Assembly: GCA_963773655.1 (NCBI GenBank) | Contig: CAVZBX010000006.1 | Location: forward strand, 124,001 to 188,000 | Source: DASSQJ01 sp963773655 | GTDB taxonomy: Bacteria; Actinomycetota; Actinomycetes; Actinomycetales; Dermatophilaceae | DNA: 64,000 nt | Direction: 5' to 3' | Shown here: positions 53,098-61,914 of the stretch, piece after piece | Layout of the letters: each line of letters starts with the position of its first letter | How positions within the stretch are numbered: position 1 is the first letter of the stretch | The notes under the pieces: model-generated | What the model saw: the letters and a program-made list of their open reading frames with translations, nothing else | Told to the model about the DNA's origin: nothing | Databases searched by the model: none | Program-made: the position numbers and the translations under genes

Positions 53098-54687
53098 ATG
53101 AGGCCCTTCGACCCCCGGCTGCTCGGGGCGGCACCGGCTGCACGCCGGCCGGTCGCCGTCCTGGCGGTCGTGGGCGTCCTCCAGGGCGTCGCGACGGTCG
53201 CGACGGCGTTCGCGCTCGCCGCGCTGGTGGTGGCCGTCGTCGACGGCGCGCCGCTCGGCGCGCCGGCGGCCTGGCTGGCCGGCCTGCTCGCCACGCGGGC
53301 CGGGCTCGGCTGGGTCGCCGAGCGGGTCGCCGCCTGGGCAGGAGTCGAGGTGACGGCGGCGCTGCGCGAGCGGCTGCTCGACGGGTGGCTCGCCCTGCCG
53401 GCCGAACGCCGCCCGGACCCCGACCGCGGAGTCACCCTCGCGGCGCAGGGCGCGGCGTCGGTCGAGCCCTACGCCGCCCGGTTCCTGCCGGCCCTCGTCG
53501 CCGGGACCGTCGTGCCGGTGCTGGCGGTGGCCGCACTCGTGTGGGTCGACTGGGTGAGCGCCCTCGTCGTCGTCCTCACCCTGCCGCTGCTGCCGTTCTT
53601 CGCCGCCCTCATCGGCAGGGCCACCCAGGACGACACCGACCGCCGGTGGAAGGCGCTCAGCTCGCTCGCCGGTCACTTCCTCGACGTCATGCGCGGGCTG
53701 CCCACCCTCGTCGGGTACGGGCGCGCCGAGCGCCAGACCGAGGTCATCGCCGAGGTCAGCCAGCAGCACCGCCGGGCCACGATGCGCACCCTGAGGGTGG
53801 CCTTCATGTCGTCCTCAGCGCTCGAGCTGCTCGCCTCGATCTCGGTGGCCATCGTCGCGGTGAGCGTCGGCCTCCGCCTGACCCACGGGTCGATGACGCT
53901 CCAGGCCGGGCTGCTCGCCATCCTGCTCGCCCCCGAGGCCTACTGGCCGATCCGCCGCGTCGGCGCCGAGTTCCACAACGCCGCCGACGGCGCCGAGGCC
54001 GTCGCCGCCATCCTCACCGAGCTGGACCGGCCCGGCGACGGCACGCGGGCCGGGGCGGCCGCCCCGGACGAAATCGGGGTGCGGATGCAGGGCCTCGGCT
54101 ACACCTACCCGGGGGCCACGGCGGCGGTCCTCACCGGGGTCGACCTCGACGCCGGACCGGGACTCACCGTGCTCACCGGCCCCTCAGGGGTCGGCAAGTC
54201 GACCCTCCTGGAGCTCGCGGCCGGCGTGCGCGCCCCCACCGCCGGTACGGTCCACGCCGGCCGCGCCCACCTCGTCACCCAGCGCCCCTTCCTCCCGGCA
54301 GGGACGCTGCGGGCCGCGCTGCGCCTCGGCAACGACGCCCCCGACCCCGCGCTCTGGGAGGTGCTGCGGGCCGTCGGGCTCGAGGGCGTCGTCGCCGGGC
54401 TGCCGCAGGCACTGGCCACGCCCATCGGCGACGACGGCTTCGGTCTCTCCGCCGGGCAGCGCTCCCGCGTCGCCCTGGCCCGGGCCATGCTGTCGACGGC
54501 CCCGGTGCTGCTCGTGGACGAGCCGACCGCGCACCTCGACACCGCCGCCACCCGCCTGGTCCACGAGGTCCTCGCCGGGCTCGCGGAGCGGCGCACCGTC
54601 CTCGTCGTCAGCCACCGCGCCGAGCTCGCCGAGCTGGCGGACCGGCACGTGGCGCTCGGCCGCTCCGGGGCGGAGGTGGTCCGGTGA
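53098..54687 (+). CDS. cydD: Cysteine/glutathione-type ABC exporter subunit CydD
   Basis: ABC exporter half of 529 residues needed for bd oxidase assembly; in E. coli CydDC moves thiols or haem-related reductant across the membrane. An N-terminal six-helix region is followed by the ATPase: Walker A GPSGVGKSTLL (about 361), signature LSAGQRSRVALARAM (about 450) and Walker B VLLVDEPTAHLD. ATG 53098 starts MRPFDPRLLG. The 3' end overlaps cydC by 4 bp (GTGA), so the two subunits are made together. Confidence 0.94.
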   Translation: MRPFDPRLLGAAPAARRPVAVLAVVGVLQGVATVATAFALAALVVAVVDGAPLGAPAAWLAGLLATRAGLGWVAERVAAWAGVEVTAALRERLLDGWLALPAERRPDPDRGVTLAAQGAASVEPYAARFLPALVAGTVVPVLAVAALVWVDWVSALVVVLTLPLLPFFAALIGRATQDDTDRRWKALSSLAGHFLDVMRGLPTLVGYGRAERQTEVIAEVSQQHRRATMRTLRVAFMSSSALELLASISVAIVAVSVGLRLTHGSMTLQAGLLAILLAPEAYWPIRRVGAEFHNAADGAEAVAAILTELDRPGDGTRAGAAAPDEIGVRMQGLGYTYPGATAAVLTGVDLDAGPGLTVLTGPSGVGKSTLLELAAGVRAPTAGTVHAGRAHLVTQRPFLPAGTLRAALRLGNDAPDPALWEVLRAVGLEGVVAGLPQALATPIGDDGFGLSAGQRSRVALARAMLSTAPVLLVDEPTAHLDTAATRLVHEVLAGLAERRTVLVVSHRAELAELADRHVALGRSGAEVVR

Positions 54688-56336
54688 GCACCTCGACCGC
54701 CGTCGTCCGCCCCACCCGGGCCACCGTGCTCGGTGGCCTCCTCGGGGGCGCCGCCACGACATCCGGCATCGCCCTCACCGCGACGTCCGGCTGGCTCATC
54801 GTCCGCGCCAGCGAGCAGCCGGTCATCCTCACCCTGCTCGCGGCCATCGTCGCCGTGCGCGCCTTCGGCATCGCGCGGCCGTTCTTCCGGTACCTCGAGC
54901 GGGTCGTCTCCCACGACGCCGCGCTCGACGACCTCGCCCAGCGGCGCACCGCGGTGTACGCGGCGCTCGTCCCCCTCACCCCGGCCCGGCTCGGTCGGCG
55001 GTCCCGGGCGCAGGTGCTCACCGGCGTCGTCGACGACCTCACCGACGTCGTCGAGGCGCAGGTGCGGGTCACCGTGCCGGTGCTCTCCAGCGCGCTCGCC
55101 GGCCTGGTGGCCACCGCCCTGGTCGCCTGGTTCGCGCCCGCGGTCGGGCTGGTCCTGGCGGGCCTGCTCGTCGTCGTCGCCCTCGGGTGCTGGCTCGCCT
55201 GGTGGTTCGAGTCGCGCTCCCGCGACGAGCTGCTGGCGGCCCGCGCCGAGGTGGGCCGGGTCAGCGACCTCGTCGCCCGGCAGGCCGGCGAGCTGCAGGC
55301 GATCGGCGCCGAGGGGGCCGCCACGTCGTGGCTCCGCGACGCCCACGACGCCCTGCGGGCCGCAGTGCGCCGGCAGAGCCGGGGCCGCGCACTCGTCGCC
55401 GCCCTGCTCCTGCTCGCCACCGCGGCCGCGGCCGTGGCCGCCGCGTACCTCGCCGACCCCGCCGCGGTCGGGCGGCCGGTGGCGGCGCTGCTCGTCGTCG
55501 TGCCGGTGGCCGTCGGTGACGCCCTGGCCCCCCTCGTCGACACCATGCGTGCCCTGGCCCGCGCGCAGGGCAGCAGCGCCCGCCTCGAGCGACTCCTCGA
55601 CCAGGAGCCGGCGGTGCGCGACCCCGCCCACCCGCTGCCCCGGCCGGAGCCGAGCGGCGGCGAGCACGGCCCGGTCGTCGAGCTCGACGGCGTCTGCGCC
55701 GCGTGGACCGGGACCGAGCCCCAGCTGGCCCCCACCCACCTCCGGCTCGAGCCCGGCAGGCACGTCGCCGTCGTCGGCCCCAACGGCTCCGGCAAGAGCA
55801 CCCTGCTCGCCGTGCTCGCCCGGGCCCTGGACCCCCTGGCCGGGCGCCACGCCGTCGACGGCACCGACGTGCGCCGGATGGCCGTCGCCGACGTCCGCCG
55901 CGACGTCGCCGTCGTCGACGACGAGCCGCACGTCTTCGCCACCACGGTCGCCGAGAACCTGCGCCTGGCCCGCCCCGGCGCCACCGACGGGGCACTCGCC
56001 GACGCCCTCGTGCGTTCAGGACTCGGCGGGTGGGCCGCCGAGCTGCCCGACGGCCTCGGGACCCGGCTCGGCACCGGTGGCCGCGGCCTCTCCGGCGGCG
56101 AGCGGGCCCGTCTCGGCGTCGCCCGCGCCGTCCTCGCCGACCGGCCCGTCGTCCTGCTCGACGAGCCGGCAGCCCACCTCGACCACGCCACGGCGACCGC
56201 CGTGCTCGACGACGTCCTCGAGGCCACCGGCGACCGCAGCGTCGTCATGGTGAGCCACCGGCCCGAGGCGCTCGAGCGCTTCGACGCCGTCCTCGACCTC
56301 TCTACCCCCTCGCCCGCCACCCAGTCCAAGGAGTAG
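54684..56336 (+). CDS. cydC: ABC exporter subunit CydC
   Basis: Partner of CydD, 550 residues. The membrane part starts with ATTSGIALTATSGWLIVRAS and FGIARPFFRYLERVVSHD, both typical of CydC. ATPase: Walker A GPNGSGKSTLL (about 365), signature LSGGERARLGVARAV (about 469), VLLDEPAAHLDHA. The start is GTG 54684 overlapping the cydD stop. The stop lies 2 bp before the BlaI-type gene, so all are one transcription unit. Confidence 0.94.
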   Translation: MSTSTAVVRPTRATVLGGLLGGAATTSGIALTATSGWLIVRASEQPVILTLLAAIVAVRAFGIARPFFRYLERVVSHDAALDDLAQRRTAVYAALVPLTPARLGRRSRAQVLTGVVDDLTDVVEAQVRVTVPVLSSALAGLVATALVAWFAPAVGLVLAGLLVVVALGCWLAWWFESRSRDELLAARAEVGRVSDLVARQAGELQAIGAEGAATSWLRDAHDALRAAVRRQSRGRALVAALLLLATAAAAVAAAYLADPAAVGRPVAALLVVVPVAVGDALAPLVDTMRALARAQGSSARLERLLDQEPAVRDPAHPLPRPEPSGGEHGPVVELDGVCAAWTGTEPQLAPTHLRLEPGRHVAVVGPNGSGKSTLLAVLARALDPLAGRHAVDGTDVRRMAVADVRRDVAVVDDEPHVFATTVAENLRLARPGATDGALADALVRSGLGGWAAELPDGLGTRLGTGGRGLSGGERARLGVARAVLADRPVVLLDEPAAHLDHATATAVLDDVLEATGDRSVVMVSHRPEALERFDAVLDLSTPSPATQSKE

Positions 56337-56338
56337 CC

Positions 56339-56797
56339 ATGCCGGTCTCGACATCCACCCCACGTCTCGGCGAGCTCGAGCGGGTCGTCATGGAGCGTCT
56401 CTGGGAGGCGGCCGTGGCGGGCGGGCCGGACTTCGCCGGCGCCACCGTCCGCGAGGTCCACGCCAGCCTCGAGGGCGAGCGCGAGCTCGCCTACACGACG
56501 GTGATGACGGTCCTGGACCGCCTCGCGAAGAAGGAGCTGGTCACCCGGGAGCGCGACGGCCGGGCCTGGCGCTACCTGCCGGCCGACACCCGGGAGGCGC
56601 TCACCGCGCAGACGATGCGGCGCACCCTCGACGACATGGACGTCACCGACCGACGGGCGGCGCTGCTGCACTTCCTCGACGGCGCCAGCTCGGAGGAGAT
56701 CGCCGACATCAAGGCCGCGCTCGCCGACATCGAGTCCCGGGCGGCGGGCCAGGAGAAGGCGCCGGCAGGCCGGAAGAAGCGGGGACTGCGGCGCTGA
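56339..56797 (+). CDS. BlaI/MecI/CopY family transcriptional repressor
   Basis: Winged-helix repressor of 152 residues. LGELERVVMERLWEAA, TVREVHASLEGERELAYTTV, the recognition helix TTVMTVLDRLAKKELVTRER and wing GRAWRYLP are the BlaI pattern. The C-terminal helices (LHFLDGASSEEIADIKAALA) form the dimer. BlaI proteins are inactivated when an M56 sensor protease triggers their cleavage; such a protease follows at 56874. ATG 56339 lies 2 bp after cydC, placing the repressor inside the bd oxidase operon. The paired palindromes at 50439-50476 are its likely targets. A basic tail (GRKKRGLRR) ends it. Confidence 0.92.
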   Translation: MPVSTSTPRLGELERVVMERLWEAAVAGGPDFAGATVREVHASLEGERELAYTTVMTVLDRLAKKELVTRERDGRAWRYLPADTREALTAQTMRRTLDDMDVTDRRAALLHFLDGASSEEIADIKAALADIESRAAGQEKAPAGRKKRGLRR

Positions 56798-56873
56798 GGC
56801 CACCCGTTCAGGCGGGCGCTCCGGCGGCCGCGCCGACCGGGTGCGGTGCGCCGGGAGGCCTGCGCCTGTCACC

Positions 56874-57731
56874 ATGGACGACGTGATTCCCGTCGTGCTC
56901 GCCGTCGTGGCGGTGACGCTCGCCTGGATCGTCCCCGCCCTGATGGCGCGGCAGCGACGGCTGAGGCGGGCGCCCCGGGCTGCCCTCGTCGCGTGGCAGG
57001 CGGTCACGGTCGGGGGCATTCTCGCGGCCCTGCTCACGGCTCCCGCCGCCCTGCCCCTCGTCCTCCGGGGCGACCACCCCCTGGAGCACATCGGCTGGGT
57101 CGTCGCCGCCGGGCTCGTGTCCGGCGCCGTGCTCGTGCGCCTGCTCGTCTCGGGCCACCTCGTCGGCACCCGCCTTCGAGCGGCGCGCGCCGACCACCGC
57201 GACCTCGTCGACATCATCGCCCGCCACGACACGGCCCGTGACCGGGTGCGCGTGCTGCAGCACCCCACCCCCACCGCCTACTGCATCCCGGGTCGCAACG
57301 CCCGGGTCGTGCTGTCGCAGGGCGTGCTCGACGCGCTGCCCCCCGATCAGCTCGACGCCGTCGTGGCCCACGAGACGGCGCACCTCGAGGCCCGACACGA
57401 CCTCCTCCTCGAGTTCTTCGCCGTCGCCCACGAGGCCGTGCCGCGGCCGTTCCGCTCCGAGAAGGCCCTCGCCGAGGTGCGGTTGCTCGTCGAGGCGCTC
57501 GCCGACCGCGCGGCGGTGCGGCGCAGCGGGGAGGTCGCCACCGCGCGGGCCCTGGTCGCCATCGCTCGCAGCCGGGCCCCGGAGGCCGCGCTCGGCGCCG
57601 GCTCGACCGCACCGGTCCGGCTCCGGCTGCTCGCCGACGGCCCGCACCGGGCCGTCTCCGCGGTCGCCTACGGCTACGCGGCCGTGGCCACGCTCGTGCC
57701 GATCGTCCTGCTCGCCGCGGCGTGGACGTGA
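56874..57731 (+). CDS. M56 family (BlaR1-like) membrane metallopeptidase
   Basis: Membrane zinc protease of 285 residues. Helices at the N terminus (VVLAVVAVTLAWIVPALMA, GILAALLTAPAALPLVL, IGWVVAAGLVSGAVLVRLLV) and at the C terminus flank a cytoplasmic domain with the zinc motif HETAH (His166, Glu167, His170) in VVAHETAHLEARHD and a downstream helix VEALADRAAVR that supplies the third ligand. There is no penicillin-sensor domain, so the signal differs from that of classical BlaR1. It sits 76 bp after the BlaI-type gene and is the likely anti-repressor. ATG 56874 gives MDDVIPVVL. Confidence 0.9.
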   Translation: MDDVIPVVLAVVAVTLAWIVPALMARQRRLRRAPRAALVAWQAVTVGGILAALLTAPAALPLVLRGDHPLEHIGWVVAAGLVSGAVLVRLLVSGHLVGTRLRAARADHRDLVDIIARHDTARDRVRVLQHPTPTAYCIPGRNARVVLSQGVLDALPPDQLDAVVAHETAHLEARHDLLLEFFAVAHEAVPRPFRSEKALAEVRLLVEALADRAAVRRSGEVATARALVAIARSRAPEAALGAGSTAPVRLRLLADGPHRAVSAVAYGYAAVATLVPIVLLAAAWT

Positions 57732-57827
57732 GCGGGTCGCTGCACCAACGGCCCGCAGCATCGCTCCCGGAGCCGGCGCCGAGGGCCCGGGTGGCCGTCG
57801 CGCCGCGGCGGCCCGCTCCGCGACCGG

Positions 57828-58370
57828 TCAGGGACCGTTGCGGATCTCGATGTCGACGTGGTCGACGCTGAACTCTGGGCTCAGCGTCAGCTCGGCCTCG
57901 CCGCGCAGGGCCCAGTGTTCCCCGTCGGTCGTCTCCACGACGCCGACCGCGGTGTTGGTCGTCGTGACGTCCGGCGGTGCGGCGCCGCCCCGGAAGAGGA
58001 CGTCCACCACGCTCTGGACGGTTCCGGTGCCGAGCGCGACGGGCTCCGGCGCCTCCCCGCCGGCAGCGATGGTCGCACACACCTCGGCGGCGTACTCCAC
58101 CGCGTCGAGGCCGTTCCCGTCGTAGACGTGGAAGTCGCCGCGGGTGACGAAGCGCTCCTGCTGCCTCGCGCCCTCGTCGGGCGGGTCGCCGTGGATCCGG
58201 ACCCGGTTGGTCGCGGTCGGGTAGTCCGCGGTGCACTCGTCCTCGACGGAGCCGCCGGTGTAGAGGATCAGGGTGCTCGCGCCGTCGCCCGTGACGAAGT
58301 CGTCGTAGAAGAAGGCCCAGGGGACCTCCTCGGCGAGGACCACGGTGCGCGCGGGGGGGACCGGCTCCAC
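57828..58370 (-). CDS. Hypothetical protein, unrecognised
   Basis: About 180 residues with no family I can name. The sequence is acidic and soluble-looking (VPWAFFYDDFVTGDGAST, DYPTATNRVRIHGDPPDE, VYDGNGLDAVEYAAEVC). The ending DHVDIEIRNGP and strand-like spacing suggest a beta-rich fold. Start is uncertain: GTG 58370 or GTG 58343; the frame stays open upstream because of high GC. It is convergent with the M56 gene and divergent from bioB. Confidence 0.55.
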   Translation of the reverse strand: MEPVPPARTVVLAEEVPWAFFYDDFVTGDGASTLILYTGGSVEDECTADYPTATNRVRIHGDPPDEGARQQERFVTRGDFHVYDGNGLDAVEYAAEVCATIAAGGEAPEPVALGTGTVQSVVDVLFRGGAAPPDVTTTNTAVGVVETTDGEHWALRGEAELTLSPEFSVDHVDIEIRNGP

Positions 58371-58469
58371 CGGCGATGAGTAACCGCCACCCCCGGATGA
58401 GTAGGGCGGCGTGCCGGCACCGGCGGACGGGTGGCGGGACCGGCGGCCCGGTGCGCAACAATCGGGCTC

Positions 58470-59483
58470 ATGACGGCACAGGCGACGGGCACGAACATCC
58501 TCGAGGTGGCGCGCGAGCAGGTGCTCGAGCGCGGGATCGCCCTCGCCCGCGAGCAGGTGCTCGAGGTGCTGCGCACCGGTGACGACCGGCTCGAGGACCT
58601 CCTCGCGCTCGCCCACGAGGTGCGGTTGCGGTACCAGGGCCCGGACGTCGAGGTCGAGGGGATCGTGTCGCTCAAGACCGGCGGGTGCCCCGAGGACTGC
58701 CACTTCTGCTCCCAGAGCGGGCAGTTCACCTCGCCGGTGCGCTCGGTGTGGCTCAACGTGCCCGAGCTGGTCCGCGCGGCGAAGCAGACCGCCGAGACGG
58801 GCGCGAGCGAGTTCTGCATCGTCGCCGCCGTGCGCGGCCCGGACGAGCGGCTCATGGCCCAGATGCGAGAGGGCGTCGCCGCCATCCGTGCCGCCGTCGA
58901 CATCAACGTCGCGGCATCGCTCGGGATGCTCACCCGGGAGCAGGTCGACGAGCTCGTCGACATGGGGGTGCACCGCTACAACCACAACCTCGAGGCCGGG
59001 CGCTCCTACTTCCCGCACGTGGTGACCACCCACACCTTCGACGAGCGGTGGGAGACCTGCCTCATGGTCAAGGAGTCGGGGATGGAGCTGTGCTGCGGGG
59101 GCCTCGTCGGGATGGGCGAGACGCTCGAGCAGCGGGCCGAGCTCGCCGCGCAGCTGGGGGAGCTGGAGCCGCACGAGGTTCCGCTCAACTTCCTCAACCC
59201 GCGGCCGGGCACTCCGTTCGGCGACCTGACGCCGATGTCCGCCCCGGACGCGCTGCGCACCATCGCCGCGTTCCGGCTGGCGCTGCCACGCACCATCCTG
59301 CGCTACGCCGGGGGCCGTGAGCTGACCCTCGGTGACCTCGGCACCCGCGACGGCCTGCTCGGCGGCATCAACGCCGTCATCGTGGGCAACTACCTGACGA
59401 CGCTCGGGCGCGACCCCAAGGAGGACCTCGCCCTCCTCGACGAGCTCCAGATGCCGATCACGGCGCTGAACGAGACCTTCTGA
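58470..59483 (+). CDS. bioB: Biotin synthase
   Basis: Radical SAM enzyme of 337 residues that inserts sulfur into dethiobiotin. The SAM cluster motif is GGCPEDCHFCSQS (CxxxCxxC, about residues 70-82). Other conserved parts: FCIVAAVRGPDERLM, YNHNLEAGRSYFPHV, ETCLMVKESGMELCCGGLVG and PLNFLNPRPGTPF. ATG 58470 is used; no strong ribosome-binding site. The next gene, 13 bp on, encodes its BsaP-like helper. bioA lies further downstream at 60464, with an FMN reductase between; bioD and bioF are not in the window. Confidence 0.96.
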   Translation: MTAQATGTNILEVAREQVLERGIALAREQVLEVLRTGDDRLEDLLALAHEVRLRYQGPDVEVEGIVSLKTGGCPEDCHFCSQSGQFTSPVRSVWLNVPELVRAAKQTAETGASEFCIVAAVRGPDERLMAQMREGVAAIRAAVDINVAASLGMLTREQVDELVDMGVHRYNHNLEAGRSYFPHVVTTHTFDERWETCLMVKESGMELCCGGLVGMGETLEQRAELAAQLGELEPHEVPLNFLNPRPGTPFGDLTPMSAPDALRTIAAFRLALPRTILRYAGGRELTLGDLGTRDGLLGGINAVIVGNYLTTLGRDPKEDLALLDELQMPITALNETF

Positions 59484-59496
59484 GCCCCGGTTGCCG

Positions 59497-59754
59497 ATGC
59501 CTCCGCCCACCAGCCCGGACGTCGACGGGCCGCGCGAGCCGGTCGCGTCCGCCGGTGCGCCGGGCGCCTGGTGCGGGCAGTGCGGGGAGGCGCTGGCGAC
59601 CGGCGACCACGCCGCGTGCACCCGCCGGGCCGCGCTCGAGCCGCCGCGGTGGTGCGCCCACTGCCGACGGCGGATGAAGGTGCAGGTGACGCCGGGGGCG
59701 TGGACCGCCACGTGCGTGGCGCACGGCACGGTCGAGCGCACCACCTGGGCCTGA
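59497..59754 (+). CDS. bsaP: Biotin synthase auxiliary protein BsaP-like
   Basis: Small protein of 85 residues with a paired-cysteine pattern: WCGQCGEAL, GDHAACTRR, LEPPRWCAHCRRRMKVQV and ATCVAHG. It matches the actinobacterial protein encoded right after bioB (Rv1590 type), reported to be required for biotin synthase activity, probably by supporting its auxiliary Fe-S cluster. ATG 59497 is preferred; TTG 59491 would add two residues. It lies 13 bp after bioB, so the two are co-transcribed. Confidence 0.87.
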   Translation: MPPPTSPDVDGPREPVASAGAPGAWCGQCGEALATGDHAACTRRAALEPPRWCAHCRRRMKVQVTPGAWTATCVAHGTVERTTWA

Positions 59755-59807
59755 CCGACTGCTCCGGACTCCGCAGTCGGCGGGAGTGGGGGGAATGGCG
59801 AGAGATG

Positions 59808-59821
59808 GTTGACGGTTCAAC
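59808..59821. promoter_or_regulatory. Candidate MarR/HxlR-type operator before the FMN reductase gene
   Basis: GTTGACGGTTCAAC has perfect 5-bp arms GTTGA/TCAAC around CGGT, extended to TAGTTGAACC on the other strand, a form seen for redox-sensing MarR/HxlR regulators. It is 48 bp before ATG 59869. The regulator is not encoded here. Confidence 0.45.
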
Positions 59822-59868
59822 TAAGACAGCGACGCCCCTGCCCCCGAACCACCCACCGGGAGACCGTG

Positions 59869-60417
59869 ATGAACGTCCTCGTCCTCGTCGGCAGCCTCCG
59901 CACCGACTCCCTCAACCGCCGCCTCGCCGAGGCCGCCCTGGACCACCTGCCCGCCGGGGTCACCGGCACCGTCTTCGAGGGCCTGGCCGATCTCCCGCAC
60001 TACTCCCAGGACCTCGACGCCGAGCCGCTGCCGCGCGTCGCCGCGGACCTGCGCGAGGCCGTCGCGGCGGCCGACGCCCTGCTCGTCGTCACCCCCGAGT
60101 ACAACGGCTCCCTGCCCAGCGCCCTGAAGAACGCCATCGACTGGGCCTCGCGGCCGCGGGGGACCGCCGCCATCTCGGGCACCCCGGCCGCGGTGCTCGC
60201 GGCCTCCGGCTCGCCCCGCGGGGCCCGCTGGGCCCGCGAGGACGCCGTCCGCGTCCTCACCGTCGCGGGTGCGGCCGTCCTCGAGGACACGGTGGGCGTC
60301 GGCTCGGCGGTCGACGCCCTCGTCGACGGCCGGCTCTCCGACCGCGACCTCGACGCCGCCCTGCGGGGCCTGGTCGCGCGGCTCACCCGCGAGGTCGAGG
60401 CGGCGCAGGCCGCCTGA
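59869..60417 (+). CDS. NADPH-dependent FMN reductase family protein
   Basis: Flavodoxin-fold reductase of 182 residues. The phosphate loop VGSLRTDSLNRRLAEA and the flavin-ring motif VVTPEYNGSLPSALKNAIDW are typical of ChrR/SsuE-like quinone, azo or chromate reductases. The real substrate is unknown. GGGAGA precedes ATG 59869. A quinone- or oxidant-sensing operator lies upstream. Confidence 0.9.
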   Translation: MNVLVLVGSLRTDSLNRRLAEAALDHLPAGVTGTVFEGLADLPHYSQDLDAEPLPRVAADLREAVAAADALLVVTPEYNGSLPSALKNAIDWASRPRGTAAISGTPAAVLAASGSPRGARWAREDAVRVLTVAGAAVLEDTVGVGSAVDALVDGRLSDRDLDAALRGLVARLTREVEAAQAA

Positions 60418-60463
60418 CGGCCGGGCCACGACCCGGCGCCGCCCTCGCGCCACAATGGGCGCG

Positions 60464-61795
60464 ATGAGCGCCACCCCACCGCCGCCCGCCGACCTCGAGG
60501 CCCTGCTCGCGTACGACCGCGCGCACGTCTGGCACCCGTACTCCTCGGCCCTCGCCCCACAGGACCCGTACGTCGTGGAGTCCGCCGAGGGCGTGCGGCT
60601 GCGGCTGCGGGACCGCGACGGCACCACCCGGGAGGTCGTCGACGCGATGAGCTCGTGGTGGTGCGCCGTGCACGGCTACCGGGTGCCCGAGCTCGACACC
60701 GCGGTGCGCGACCAGCTGGACTCGATGGCGCACGTGATGTTCGGCGGCCTCACCCATGCCCCGGCCGTCGGCCTCGCCAGGCGGCTGGTCGAGATCGCGC
60801 CGGCCGGGCTCGAGCACGTCTTCCTCGCCGACAGCGGTTCGGTCTCGGTCGAGGTGGCGATGAAGATGGCGCTGCAGTGGCACCTCGCCGCTGGCGACCG
60901 GCGGACCCGGTTCCTCACCATCCGCGGCGGCTACCACGGCGACACCTTCTCGCCGATGTCGGTCACCGACCCCGACGGCGGGATGCACGCGCTCTTCCGG
61001 GGGGTGCTGCCCGAGCACGTCTTCGCGCCCCGCCCGCCCGCCGGCGTCGACCGCGCGCCGGACGACTCCGACCTGGCCGCCTGGGAGCACGAGACCCGCG
61101 CCCTGTTCGCGGCCCACGCCGCCGAGGTCGCCGCCGTCATCGTCGAGCCGGTGCTGCAGGGTGCGGGCGGGATGCACGTGTGGCCGGCGCACGCGCTCGC
61201 CGTCCTCCACGAGCTGGCACGCGAGCACGGCGCGCTCGTCATCCACGACGAGATCGCCACCGGGCTGCACCGCACCGGCCCGCTGTGGGCGGGGGCGCGG
61301 ATCGCCGACCCTCCCGACATCCTCTGCACCGGCAAGTCGCTCACGGGTGGCTACCTCAGCCAGGCGGCCGTGCTGTGCACGCGGCAGGTGGCCGAGGGCG
61401 TGAGCCGTGGCGAGGCCGGGGCGCTCATGCACGGGCCCACCTTCATGGGCAACCCGCTGGCCTGCGCCGTCGCGTCGGCAAACCTCGACCTGCTGACGTC
61501 GCGGGACACCGCCGGCGAGGTGGCTCGGGTCGAGGACGGGTTGCGGGCGGGGCTGGAGCAGGCGTCCGGGCTGGGGTCGGTGTCGGAGGTCCGGGTGCTC
61601 GGGGCCGTCGGCGTGGTGCAGCTGCGCGAGCCGGTCCGGGTCGCCGAGGTGGCGGCCGCCGCCATCGGCCGGGGGGTCTGGGTGCGGCCGTTCCGCGACC
61701 TCGTCTACACGATGCCCCCGTACGTCACCTCCGACGACGACCTGGCACTGGTCACCGCCGGCCTGGTCGGGGCCGTGGCCGACGTCCACGGCTGA
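60464..61795 (+). CDS. bioA: Adenosylmethionine-8-amino-7-oxononanoate aminotransferase
   Basis: Class III PLP aminotransferase of 443 residues that makes 7,8-diaminopelargonate, two steps before BioB. HVWHPYSSALAPQDPYVVES, AMSSWWCAVHGYRVPELD (substrate-gating Trp-Trp), FLADSGSVSVEVAMKMALQ, HDEIATGLHRTG and the PLP lysine in LCTGKSLTGGYLSQA are diagnostic. ATG 60464 is chosen; an in-frame ATG at 60455 adds three residues. Confidence 0.95.
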   Translation: MSATPPPPADLEALLAYDRAHVWHPYSSALAPQDPYVVESAEGVRLRLRDRDGTTREVVDAMSSWWCAVHGYRVPELDTAVRDQLDSMAHVMFGGLTHAPAVGLARRLVEIAPAGLEHVFLADSGSVSVEVAMKMALQWHLAAGDRRTRFLTIRGGYHGDTFSPMSVTDPDGGMHALFRGVLPEHVFAPRPPAGVDRAPDDSDLAAWEHETRALFAAHAAEVAAVIVEPVLQGAGGMHVWPAHALAVLHELAREHGALVIHDEIATGLHRTGPLWAGARIADPPDILCTGKSLTGGYLSQAAVLCTRQVAEGVSRGEAGALMHGPTFMGNPLACAVASANLDLLTSRDTAGEVARVEDGLRAGLEQASGLGSVSEVRVLGAVGVVQLREPVRVAEVAAAAIGRGVWVRPFRDLVYTMPPYVTSDDDLALVTAGLVGAVADVHG

Positions 61796-61866
61796 GGGCG
61801 AGGACGGCGCACCGACGGGACACGACTTCGTCGACGTCGCAGGACTTGGCAACCCCGGCTGGGTCA

Positions 61867-61891
61867 ACATCTCGGGGTGACCCCGAAATGT
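61867..61891. terminator. Palindrome between convergent bioA and the PPOX gene
   Basis: A 25-bp palindrome with 12-bp arms (ACATCTCGGGGT / ACCCCGAAATGT) differing at one position, centred on base 61879. Lying between converging genes it is probably a bidirectional terminator, although such short-centre palindromes can also bind protein. Confidence 0.5.
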
Positions 61892-61914
61892 CGAGACGGG
61901 CGGCGGGGCGCCGG

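Noticed and set aside
56874..57731. Classical BlaR1 beta-lactam sensor
   Set aside because: The protein has 285 residues and lacks a C-terminal penicillin-binding sensor domain, so beta-lactam sensing is not supported.
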